From Phycisphaerae bacterium (GTDB lineage Bacteria > Planctomycetota > Phycisphaerae > Phycisphaerales > Phycisphaeraceae), in assembly GCA_030432595.1 (NCBI GenBank), contig JAUIGU010000002.1, positions 62,001 to 126,000 of the forward strand: a stretch of 64,000 nucleotides of DNA, given 5' to 3'. Below, one piece after another: positions 56,841 to 64,000 of the stretch. Position 1 is the first letter of the stretch. The number at the start of each line of letters is the position of its first letter. Position numbers and translations under genes: made by a program. The notes below the pieces were generated by a model. The model saw only the letters and a list, made by a program, of their open reading frames with translations, had not been told where the DNA came from and made no database searches.

Positions 56841-57737
56841 ATGAACGACCCGCAGACCAACCCGCCGCCGACCCGCTTGGAGAAGCTCGACGCGTTCATG
56901 GCGGCCAACCCCTGGCACCCGCGCGTCGTGCCGTACTTCGTGTACATCGTCGGGCTGACGCTCACCGCGTTCGTGCCCGGAGGCGACCGCGCCGCGGCGC
57001 TGGCGTACCTGCCCATCTACTTGGTGATCAACGCGGTTATCCTCTGGCTGCTCTGGCGGTACCGCAAGCTCACGCCCGAGCTCAACTTCCGGTTCCACTG
57101 GACGGTGCTCCCCTCGGCACTCTTGCTGACCGCGGCGTGGGTGGCGTTGGGGTACGGGTACAACACGCTCTTCTTCGGTGAGTTGAAAGAGGTCCCGTTG
57201 GAAGACAGCGAGCCGTTCGGCGAGCTGATGGCGGTCGGGGCGGGGCTGTTCTGGGTCGTGTTCGCCTGCCGGGGGCTGGGCATGTCGATCACGGTGCCGT
57301 TGTTTGAAGAACTGTTCGTGCGTTCGGCGCTCTTGCGTGGGATGCACCGGTGGCGGCTGACGAAGACGGGGCTACTCCAGGTCGCCGCGGATTTGCCGGC
57401 GGTGGGCGACGCGGTGGCGACCAAGCCGGCGGTGGTGAAGGCCCAGTCCGAGCCGGCGGCGTTTACGGCGCAGCTCGCGAACACGCCGCTGGGGCGCGTG
57501 ACCGTGTTCGCGACGGCGGCGTCGACGTTCATCTTCATGCTCGCCCACATGCCGCGCGACTACCTGGGCTGCATCGCCTGCGGGATCGTGTGGTGCTGGA
57601 TGGTGTGGTACACGAACCGTGAAAGCCTGCCGGACGAAAAACGCAAGGGCCTGGGCCCGGTGATCTGGTCGCACGGGCTGGTGAACGCGGCGCTGTGGGT
57701 GTACTCGTACACCACGAACGACTGGCAGTTCCTTTGA
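56841..57737 (+). CDS. CPBP-family intramembrane protease
   Basis: 298 residues, about seven membrane helices. CPBP motifs: VPLFEELFVRSALLRGMHRW (motif 1, EExxxR), FMLAHMPRDYLGC (motif 2, His) and WSHGLVNAALWVYSY (motif 3, His). The catalytic Glu pair and both His are present. CPBP proteins are related to CAAX proteases and some act in exosortase or PEP-CTERM systems, which fits the three PEP-CTERM proteins in this window. No exosortase is encoded here, so the link is only circumstantial. ATG 56841 is the start, chosen by the hydrophobic profile. Confidence 0.85.
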   Translation: MNDPQTNPPPTRLEKLDAFMAANPWHPRVVPYFVYIVGLTLTAFVPGGDRAAALAYLPIYLVINAVILWLLWRYRKLTPELNFRFHWTVLPSALLLTAAWVALGYGYNTLFFGELKEVPLEDSEPFGELMAVGAGLFWVVFACRGLGMSITVPLFEELFVRSALLRGMHRWRLTKTGLLQVAADLPAVGDAVATKPAVVKAQSEPAAFTAQLANTPLGRVTVFATAASTFIFMLAHMPRDYLGCIACGIVWCWMVWYTNRESLPDEKRKGLGPVIWSHGLVNAALWVYSYTTNDWQFL

Positions 57738-57780
57738 CCCCGATCCGCAACAGGCGGAACCGGACGCCGCAGTCTTCGCT

Positions 57781-58701
57781 TCATTCGGCCGCCGCGAGAC
57801 CGGCGCGCCCGTCGGGGTCGGCGTCGTGGGGGCCGGTGTGCAGAAACGCGTCCGCGTTGGCGACGTCGGCGTCCTTGTCGGCAAGCCCCCCCGGGTCCCG
57901 GCCGACGCCGCCGCGTGCATTTATGCCGGGGTCGTCTTCGAACAAGTGGTCGCGGTCAACGATGACCCATCCGTATTTGAGCCCGTCGATCACCGGGGAG
58001 GGTTCGGTGGCGACACTGGCGTCGTTGCGCGCGACGCCGCCGCGCCACTGCCCGCTGTGGGGGTCGGTCCACACGCTGCTGATGCGCGAGCCGACCTCGG
58101 TGTCGCCACCGGTGTTGCGGTCGCCGAGGACGACGGCCCGGGTGTTGACGGTCTCCTTCCATTCCGCGGCCCGGCCCGGGAACACCGGCGCCTGCCCGAC
58201 CCCCGCGCCCGCGCCGCCGTAATCGAGAAAGGCGTAGGAGTAGTGGCCCGGCTGTTCGGGCGTCGGCGGCTGCAGGTGGTCGCCGGGGACGGGCATGATG
58301 ACGTCGGGGTCGGCAGGGTTGAGGAAGTATTCGGCGTTGCCGGCGGGGATGAAGTCGCCGGCCATGAGCAGCGCAAGGGCGTTCGCGGGCGTGCCCGGCG
58401 GCGCGGTGAAACGCGCGCCGTCCTGGCCGGCCACCGACCCCGGTGCCACCATGCCGCGCGGATCGAGCCCGGGGTAGAAACCGTCGTTGCCGGCGGCCTT
58501 GTTGCCCTGCGCGAAAATAAACAGCCCCTGCGTGGTCCCGCGGAGTTGGGTGTTGTTCTGCATCTGCCGGGAGGTTCGGCGCGCGGTGCCCAAGGCGGGC
58601 AAGAGGATGCCGATCAGGACGCCGATGAGCAGCAGGATGGCGAGGACGCCGAGCGCTTCGAGCGGCGTGAAGCCGCGCTGACGGTGCGAGGGGCGAGGCA
58701 T
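57781..58701 (-). CDS. Type II secretion-type pseudopilin with canonical cleavage site
   Basis: 306 residues from ATG 58701. The N-terminus HRQRGFTPLEALGVLAILLL has a canonical prepilin peptidase site (G-F-T-P-L-E) with Glu at +5. It is followed by LGTARRTSRQMQNNTQLRGT, near-identical to the paralogue at 1331-2323. The globular part is Gly/Pro/Asp-rich, with GFYPGLDPRGMVAPG and NRTNS-like loops, and ends in EDDPGINARGGVGRD-type sequence. It would be processed by PilD and assembled as a minor pilin. It is not linked to the rest of a secretion cluster here. Confidence 0.85.
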   Translation of the reverse strand: MPRPSHRQRGFTPLEALGVLAILLLIGVLIGILLPALGTARRTSRQMQNNTQLRGTTQGLFIFAQGNKAAGNDGFYPGLDPRGMVAPGSVAGQDGARFTAPPGTPANALALLMAGDFIPAGNAEYFLNPADPDVIMPVPGDHLQPPTPEQPGHYSYAFLDYGGAGAGVGQAPVFPGRAAEWKETVNTRAVVLGDRNTGGDTEVGSRISSVWTDPHSGQWRGGVARNDASVATEPSPVIDGLKYGWVIVDRDHLFEDDPGINARGGVGRDPGGLADKDADVANADAFLHTGPHDADPDGRAGLAAAE

Positions 58702-58791
58702 GGGATGCTCCCGGGGGGGGTCTGAACCACGACATCTTAGACGCCCGCGGCCGACGGACACACGAACGATTCAGGGCTTCGTGGCCACGCT

Positions 58792-59544
58792 CTAAGAAGT
58801 TCTCCCCGCCCGTTCCCGCCACCACAACGCCGCAAGCGTGCGGATGATGACCACGCCGGCCCGGACGCTGCCGGTGACCGAGCCGCTGATCTTGCTCTTG
58901 CCCGCGTGGCGTCGGCGGTAGGGCGTGTCGATCTCGAGCGTGCGCAGGCCACGCGTGGCGGCCTTGTATTGCATCTCGACGGTCCAGCCCCAGGTGCGGT
59001 CCTGCATATCGAGTCGCTGCAGCGCGTCCCAGGTGACTGCCCGCATAGGCCCCAGGTCGCGGTAGCGCCGGCCGGTGAGCAGGCGCATCAGGACGCAGGC
59101 CAATCGGTTGCCGAAGCGCTGGTGCGGGTCGAGCGCGCCGCGCTGCTGCGGGACGCGTCGGCCCAGCACCAGGTCGGCGTCGCCGCGGGCGAGCGGTTCG
59201 AGCAGCGCGGGCAGCATCGCCGGGTCGTCGGCGAGGTCGGCGTCGAGGAAGGCGACGGTGTCCGGAAGTTCGGGCGCGTCTTCCGCGATGTGCCGCAAGG
59301 CCGCGAGGCAGGCGCCGCCGTACCCGGGCCGGGGTTCGTGGACGACCGTGAGCCCCGCGTCCCGCGCGAGGTCGGCCGTCCCGTCGGTCGAGGCGTTGTC
59401 GCACAGCACCACGCGACGCAGCGTGCCGTCTTCGACCAGCGGGCGCAGCGCCGCGGCCAGCGCGGGCAGGTTATCCGCCTCGTTGCGGGCCGGGATGATC
59501 AGGTCGCATCGCACGGCGGCACGATATGCCGAAACCGACGGCAT
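58792..59544 (-). CDS. Family 2 glycosyltransferase
   Basis: About 250 residues. GT-A fold: CDLIIPARNEADNLPALAAA, VVLCDNASTDGTADLARDAG, FLDADLADDPAMLPALLEPL (DxD-like DAD), GRRVPQQRGALDPHQRFGNR and a C-terminal amphipathic region (GLRTLEIDTPYRRRHAGKSK). The family resembles dolichyl/undecaprenyl-phosphate hexosyltransferases, but a second domain is missing. ATG 59544 is taken as start, with GTG 59514 also possible. Divergent from metF, whose start lies 30 bases away, so the two may share a promoter region. Confidence 0.82.
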   Translation of the reverse strand: MPSVSAYRAAVRCDLIIPARNEADNLPALAAALRPLVEDGTLRRVVLCDNASTDGTADLARDAGLTVVHEPRPGYGGACLAALRHIAEDAPELPDTVAFLDADLADDPAMLPALLEPLARGDADLVLGRRVPQQRGALDPHQRFGNRLACVLMRLLTGRRYRDLGPMRAVTWDALQRLDMQDRTWGWTVEMQYKAATRGLRTLEIDTPYRRRHAGKSKISGSVTGSVRAGVVIIRTLAALWWRERAGRTS

Positions 59545-59574
59545 AACGCCATCCCCTGCTACGATGCCCGCCGC

Positions 59575-60495
59575 ATGCACATCCGCGACATCTTTGCCAA
59601 CACGGAGACGACGTTCTCGTTCGAGTTCTTCCCGCCCAAAACCCCTGAGGCGGCGGAGGATTTATTCACGACCGTGCGGGAGTTGCAGGCGCTGCGGCCG
59701 AGCTTCGTCGACGTGACGTACGGGGCGGGCGGATCAACGCGGGACCTCACGCACGACCTGGTGCTGCGGATCAAGCGCGAGACCGACACGCCGACGATCC
59801 CGCACTTGACCTGCGTGTGCCACAGCGGCGCGGACCTCGACGCGATTTTGCAGCGCTGGACGGACGAGGGAGTGGGCAACATCCTCGCGCTATCGGGCGA
59901 CCTGCCGCGCGACAAGCCGGACTGGGACCGGGGCAGGGACGCGTGCCGGTACGCGGCGGACCTCATCGGCTACATCAAGAAATTCACCGAGACGCACGGC
60001 CACCCGGATGCGCGCGGGTTCGGTATCGGCGTGGCGGGCTTTCCGGAAGGCCACCCCGACACGCCCAACCGCATGCTCGAGATGGACCACCTCAAAGCGA
60101 AGGTCGATGCCGGCGCGGACTACATCTGCACGCAGCTGTTCTTCGACAACCACGACTTCGAGGACTTCCGCGAGCGCTGCACGCTCGCGGGGATCACGAT
60201 CCCGATCCTGGCGGGCATCATGCCGATCACGTCGGTCAAAGGCATGCGGCGCATGGCCGAGCTTGCGGCGGGTTCGCGCTACCCAGCGGCGCTGCTGCGG
60301 GCGCTGGCACGCGCGGGGGACGACGAGGCGGCGGTAAAGCGCGTCGGCGTGCACTGGGCGACCGAGCAGTGCCGGCAGCTCCTGGACCGCGGCGTGGCGG
60401 GGCTGCACTTCTACACGCTGAACAAGTCCGACGCGACGCGGCAGATTTATCAGAACCTCGGCGTCGCCGACTCGGCCGGTCTGGGCGGCGGGTGA
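59575..60495 (+). CDS. metF: 5,10-methylenetetrahydrofolate reductase
   Basis: 306 residues. FAD-dependent MetF provides 5-methyl-THF for methionine synthesis. Conserved blocks: TTFSFEFFPPKTPEAAEDLF (with the Glu near the flavin), PSFVDVTYGAGGSTRD, IPHLTCVCHSGADLDAIL, LALSGDLPRDKPDWDRG, IGVAGFPEGHP, ADYICTQLFFDNHDFEDF and LAGIMPITSVKGMRRM. Full length with ATG 59575. There is no cobalamin or SAM riboswitch that I can recognise upstream. Confidence 0.95.
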   Translation: MHIRDIFANTETTFSFEFFPPKTPEAAEDLFTTVRELQALRPSFVDVTYGAGGSTRDLTHDLVLRIKRETDTPTIPHLTCVCHSGADLDAILQRWTDEGVGNILALSGDLPRDKPDWDRGRDACRYAADLIGYIKKFTETHGHPDARGFGIGVAGFPEGHPDTPNRMLEMDHLKAKVDAGADYICTQLFFDNHDFEDFRERCTLAGITIPILAGIMPITSVKGMRRMAELAAGSRYPAALLRALARAGDDEAAVKRVGVHWATEQCRQLLDRGVAGLHFYTLNKSDATRQIYQNLGVADSAGLGGG

Positions 60496-60571
60496 CGGCG
60501 CGACGTATGGCGTTTGGCCCGGTTTGTTCGAACGGCGTCAAAGCCCCGGCTTGAACGGCCGATAGGTCGGC

Positions 60572-62077
60572 GTGCGCTCACTCCGAAATTGGTTGTGGAT
60601 GGGTGGCGTGGCATCGCTCTGTGTCGCAGCGGTGTCGGCGCGGGCGCAACTCGTGTTATCGGAGTCGCCGGAGGTCGTCTGGAACGCGCCCAGCGCGGTG
60701 GACCCGGGCAACCCCGGGCAGGTGCTGCTGCAAGAGGCGAGGCTGCACGTCGATACGGCGTTGCGCCCCGGGCAGGCGGACCGCGCGTCCTGGTTACGCC
60801 GCGCTCGGCGGGCTTACGCCGAGGCACTCCACGCCGACGGCCTGAACGACCGGGACCGTGCCCACGCGCGGCGTGCGCTCCGCGCGATCGACGTGCTTCT
60901 GGCACCTCCCCCCGAAGTCATCGCAAACACCGATCCGGTTGCGTCGCCAAGTCCGCCGCCCGGCCATCCCGTCGTTGGCGATGTGCCCAAGAGCGATCCG
61001 CGAGAATCCAAGGCAGAAACGTCTCCGCCACCGGCCCTTGAGCCGCCGGCCGTGTCCGTCTCGCCCGCCTCCATCGCTTGGCAGCGCGGACGCGCCGCGT
61101 TGTGGGCGATGCACCAAGATCAGACCCACTGGGAGTCGCCGCTGGACGCGGACAACCCGCCGCTCCAACACGCGGCCACGGCGCTGGCGGTCCTGGCGCT
61201 TGCACCCGACAAATCCGGGTTCGAACACGCATTCGACTCTGAGGAACAAAAGGCGAAATGGGAACAGGCACGGGCGGCGCTGCGGTCGGTGGAACCGCTC
61301 GGCACCTTTCCCGCGGCGTTCACGGTGCTCGCGTGGTCGAATGAATTCAGCCCGTCCGAAGCGTGGCGCCGACTTGGGCCGGGCATGAACGCCGACGGCC
61401 GGTGGGGCCCCGCGACGCACCGCCCCGCCGACGGCGCGACCGCGTTCCACACGCTGGCCGCGGTCGCCGCGCTGACGCGTATGGACCATCACAACGCGGG
61501 ATTCGACTCGGACGACGCATCTGAGCGTGACACCGACACCGTGCCCTGGCGGACGCTCGCGGCGTATCTCGTGCTGCAACAGCACCCCGACGGCGGCTGG
61601 CCCGACCCGTGGCAGGCGTCGCCCGCCACTTCTTTGGGTACGACCGCAGAAAACCAGGTGGCCCAATTGCCACGTGACGTCATGCCCAGCGATCCGGCGG
61701 TCAGCGTCATGTCACGCTTGACGCTTGAGATGGTTCTGCCGCTGTTGAATGATCCGGCCGACCGTGCCATGGCCCGTGAAGCGATGCAGTTCGGCGACGC
61801 CTACCTCTGGATCCATCTCGACACCGAGAACAACCCGATGCCCGGGCGGTTCCGCGCCGCGCTGCCTTGGGCACTGGCCCACCTGCACGACACCGGCTAC
61901 GGGCTGCGGGTGCGGCGCGAGTTGCGAGACCGGGCGCAACGCTGGTTGCTCGCGTCGCAGTTCGAGGACGGGAGTTGGGGCGGTGCCGCCGAGACCGCGA
62001 TGGCCGTGCTGGCGTTGCGCGAGCTCGTTGAAGAGCCCGCGGCCTACGAACTCATGGCCGACGTGCCGACGCCTTGA
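60572..62077 (+). CDS. Secreted protein with alpha/alpha-toroid (prenyltransferase-like) repeats
   Basis: 501 residues from GTG 60572. A signal peptide (MRSLRNWLWMGGVASLCVAA, cleaved near SARA) precedes a Pro-rich linker at about 110-165. The C-terminal half contains toroid repeat motifs, LVLQQHPDGGWPDPWQASPA and WLLASQFEDGSWGGAAETAM, as in squalene cyclases, terpene cyclases and alpha-2-macroglobulin-like proteins. The catalytic DxDD-type residues of squalene-hopene cyclase are not visible, so a structural or binding role is more likely. Function unknown. Confidence 0.7.
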   Translation: MRSLRNWLWMGGVASLCVAAVSARAQLVLSESPEVVWNAPSAVDPGNPGQVLLQEARLHVDTALRPGQADRASWLRRARRAYAEALHADGLNDRDRAHARRALRAIDVLLAPPPEVIANTDPVASPSPPPGHPVVGDVPKSDPRESKAETSPPPALEPPAVSVSPASIAWQRGRAALWAMHQDQTHWESPLDADNPPLQHAATALAVLALAPDKSGFEHAFDSEEQKAKWEQARAALRSVEPLGTFPAAFTVLAWSNEFSPSEAWRRLGPGMNADGRWGPATHRPADGATAFHTLAAVAALTRMDHHNAGFDSDDASERDTDTVPWRTLAAYLVLQQHPDGGWPDPWQASPATSLGTTAENQVAQLPRDVMPSDPAVSVMSRLTLEMVLPLLNDPADRAMAREAMQFGDAYLWIHLDTENNPMPGRFRAALPWALAHLHDTGYGLRVRRELRDRAQRWLLASQFEDGSWGGAAETAMAVLALRELVEEPAAYELMADVPTP

Positions 62078-62113
62078 CGTTTCGCATCACCCCACGCGTT
62101 TTGCGCGGTTGTG

Positions 62114-63115
62114 TTACTGCATCGGGCGCAGGCGGATGAGCATCACGATCTGCGCCTCGCCGCCGGGCACGCCCTGGGTCATCAGCGCCCGGCCGAGGTT
62201 CAGGGGCAGCGGGATGGTGGGTGCCGGGGGGATCGCCGGCCCGTCCTGGTGCTGGGCCTGGAGCACGACGTCCACCGCGCCCGCGTCCACCGCGTTGACC
62301 GGCTCGCCACCGCCGGCGTCGTCGGGCAATTCCTCCGGGTCCTGAGCGCCCGGGCGCTGGTCCGGCGGCAGCGTCCAGGGGTCGCGGGCCAGCCCCAGCA
62401 CGAGGTAGCGGTCGCCCGTCACGGCCAGGCGGATCGCGAGTTCCTCGAACAGCCGGCCGTCGAGCAGCTTCTCTTGCGCGGTGCGCGGGCGGAGCATCTG
62501 TCGCGGCTTGTGGTGGTGGGGCGTGAGCTCGACCCGGCAGAACCCGCCGGGCTGCGGGCGCACGGACATGAGCAGGTGCAGCCGGTGGCCCGTGACTTCT
62601 TCGCGTTTGGGCGCGAACGGCGGGACGGTGAGGTCGGCGTAAAACGCGGCGCGCAACGGCCGGGAACGCACCAGCGGCGTCGGCGTCGGGCCGGCGACGA
62701 TGCGCTGCTGGCGGTCGTCCCAGGTCTCGGGCAGCGCGTCGATGAAGTCGTTGAGCCGGCTCGCCGGCAGCAGCCCGACGCGCAGCCCGTTGCCGTGCCA
62801 CACGCCGCGGGTCAGGGCGGGGACCACTTCTTCGTCGGCGAGCGCCCACGCCCGATCGATCCCGCGGTCCAGCGGGATGAGTACGGTGGTCACCCGCGCC
62901 TCGGCGGCGGCGTCGGCGGTGATGACAGACTCACCGGGCACCTCGTAGATCGTGCCCGTCGCCGGCGGTTCCGCGCTGCGGATGTCGTCGAGCGTCTCGT
63001 CGGGCATCGGCGGGCGCTCTGCGGTCGGCACGGTCTCGCAGCCGTTCGACACTGCCAGAACGCACGAGCACATAAGGCCCCACACCAACGATCGCGACCA
63101 CGCTCGCTGCATCAT
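62114..63115 (-). CDS. Hypothetical lipoprotein
   Basis: 333 residues from ATG 63115 (ATG 63112 equally possible). The signal SLVWGLMCSCVLAVSNGC ends at a lipobox (SNGC), so it is an envelope lipoprotein. The body has an RGIDRAWALADEEVVPALT segment, PFAPKREEVTGHRLHLLMSV and RVELTPHHHKPRQMLRPRTA. The C-terminal 90 residues are Pro/Asp-rich. No family recognised. It lies divergent to the toroid protein's end and before HU, whose terminator sits at 63152-63179. Confidence 0.65.
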   Translation of the reverse strand: MMQRAWSRSLVWGLMCSCVLAVSNGCETVPTAERPPMPDETLDDIRSAEPPATGTIYEVPGESVITADAAAEARVTTVLIPLDRGIDRAWALADEEVVPALTRGVWHGNGLRVGLLPASRLNDFIDALPETWDDRQQRIVAGPTPTPLVRSRPLRAAFYADLTVPPFAPKREEVTGHRLHLLMSVRPQPGGFCRVELTPHHHKPRQMLRPRTAQEKLLDGRLFEELAIRLAVTGDRYLVLGLARDPWTLPPDQRPGAQDPEELPDDAGGGEPVNAVDAGAVDVVLQAQHQDGPAIPPAPTIPLPLNLGRALMTQGVPGGEAQIVMLIRLRPMQ

Positions 63116-63151
63116 CCGTTCATTGTACCGGCAGCCCCGCCCCCAACGACA

Positions 63152-63179
63152 AACCCCCCGCCGGACTCGGCGAGGGGTT
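63152..63179 (-). terminator. Terminator of the HU gene
   Basis: On the minus strand, AACCCCTCGCCG-AGTC-CGGCGGGGGGTT forms a 12-base stem with one G-T wobble, followed by a short T-rich tail. It lies 93 bases after the HU stop. Confidence 0.7.
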
Positions 63180-63271
63180 CGAGGTCTGTCACGGACCAAA
63201 ACGGAAACGGTACGGAAATCAAAAAACTCGTCACGGCGCGGCGGGTCGGAGCGCCCGGGCACGCCGAAGAT

Positions 63272-63613
63272 TCAGTTGACCTGTTCCTTGAGGTTCTTGA
63301 GCGCGCGGACGCGGACGTTCTTGCTGGCCGGCTTGGCCTTGAACATCATCTCTTCGCCGGTGAAGGGGTTGATGCCCTTGCGTGCCTTGGTGGCCGGCTT
63401 CTTGACGACGGTCATCTTCGCCAGACCCAGCAGGTTGAACACGCCGTTCTTCTTCAGCGACTTGACCATGATGCCTTCGAGCGCGTCGCACACGGCGACG
63501 ACGTCCTTACGCGTCATGTCGGTCTGCTCGGCGATGGTGCGGTAGACCTCGGCCTTGGTGGGGGCCTTCTTGGTGGCCGCGGCCTTTTTCTTGGTCGTCT
63601 TTTTCTTAGCCAT
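63272..63613 (-). CDS. HU-like DNA-binding protein with lysine-rich N-terminus
   Basis: 113 residues. The HU/IHF fold follows a 17-residue basic tail (MAKKKTTKKKAAATKKAP). The DNA-binding arm region is GINPFTGEEMMFKAKPASKN, with Pro in the arm, and the core contains MTRKDVVAVCDALEGIMVKS and GVFNLLGLAKMTVVKKPA. It compacts and bends DNA as a dimer. AAGGAG lies just upstream of ATG 63613. The Lys-tail resembles the repeat protein at 39742, which suggests extra charge-based compaction. A terminator follows at 63152. Confidence 0.93.
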   Translation of the reverse strand: MAKKKTTKKKAAATKKAPTKAEVYRTIAEQTDMTRKDVVAVCDALEGIMVKSLKKNGVFNLLGLAKMTVVKKPATKARKGINPFTGEEMMFKAKPASKNVRVRALKNLKEQVN

Positions 63614-64000
63614 GGTGCTCTCCTTGCGAGGGGCCGGCCAAATGGATGCGGCGCGGCCCGGTGATGCGGTTCCTCCGTGACAGAGAGGACGGGGCGGCGG
63701 GCGGCGGCGATCACGAGCGGCCGGTCCCGCAAACCCCTGTTTTTCCCGAGCGATTCCAGCCCGGACCAACGCGGGGTCGCGTTTGATGCGGCAAATCCTG
63801 CCGTTTTTGTCACCCCGCGTCAAATCGGCCTAGCAAACAAGGGGTTTTCAACACCGCCGCACGGGGCAATACCGGGCCGCCCGGACCCGCCCAGACCCCG
63901 CGCGAGCGGCTCAACGCGGGGCGGGGTTTCGTCGGCCGGGCCTGCCAACCTGACAGCGCCGGACCGACCGAGCCGACCGCTGGCAGCACAAACCGGCCGT
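63614..64000. other. Region upstream of HU, window end
   Basis: No gene is supported in these 387 bases. Promoter elements of HU should lie near 63650-63800, but I cannot mark a clear -35/-10 pair. The last 150 bases are ordinary GC-rich sequence without a convincing open frame. Confidence 0.4.

Noticed and set aside
63614-64000. Possible gene at the right edge
   Set aside because: Only short frames without start signal or recognisable residues.

Overview
The window reads as a chromosomal segment of a high-GC planctomycete, most likely class Phycisphaerae. The grounds are: two paralogous pseudopilins of the expanded planctomycete type (prepilin helix followed by a QNN/LRG core), three PEP-CTERM surface proteins, a DWG-type serine/threonine kinase, a lysine-repeat histone-like protein plus a basic-tailed HU, Gram-negative envelope genes (lpxB, lptD), several families I associate with planctomycetes, and a dense population of palindromic, phrase-like dispersed repeats. 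No rRNA, tRNA, CRISPR, prophage or insertion sequence was recognised.

Layout. 1-2.8 kb: pilT (partial), clpS, a pseudopilin and a thioredoxin. 3.3-9.3 kb: a PEP-CTERM serine protease, a beta-hydroxyacid dehydrogenase, a 0.66-kb dispersed repeat, a Ser/Thr kinase, a very acidic protein and small membrane proteins. 9.4-18.7 kb: housekeeping genes (trpD, tsaB, der, coaB) with a secreted GH5-like hydrolase, a zinc-ribbon membrane protein and an M16-like protein. 18.8-33.4 kb: an Hpt protein and then a long block of cell-wall or amino-sugar genes: AmpD-type amidase lipoprotein, GH20-like hexosaminidase, sugar isomerase, VanX-type D-Ala-D-Ala dipeptidase, SSS symporter, GntR/LacI-type regulator, NAGPA-type glycosidase, amidase_3, GNAT enzyme, and a large MurQ/GKRP-like double-SIS protein. 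33.6-41.3 kb: a GHL10 glycosidase, small genes, two GH130-like enzymes around an epimerase, a histone-like protein and astA. 41.4-50.4 kb: lpxB, the second copy of the dispersed repeat, a sialate O-acetylesterase, a PEP-CTERM/dockerin-like propeller protein, thiS-thiG and a methyltransferase. 50.5-63.6 kb: lptD, a PEP-CTERM beta-solenoid, a release-factor-like protein, a CPBP protease, a second pseudopilin, a glycosyltransferase, metF, an alpha/alpha-toroid protein, a lipoprotein and HU.

How the genes work together. The clearest functional unit is 20.1-26.7 kb on the minus strand. Symporter, dipeptidase, isomerase and hexosaminidase are joined by GTGA/ATGA stop-start overlaps or a 6-base gap, with the amidase lipoprotein 55 bases further on. 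A regulator with its own terminator lies just upstream. With the amidase_3 and MurQ-like genes nearby, this looks like a muropeptide/amino-sugar salvage locus. The most unusual feature of the sequence is how often palindromic dispersed repeats enter genes. They appear in frame inside coaB, a GH130 enzyme, an amidase and lptD, and the same repeat arm supplies the hydrophobic core of two unrelated signal peptides.
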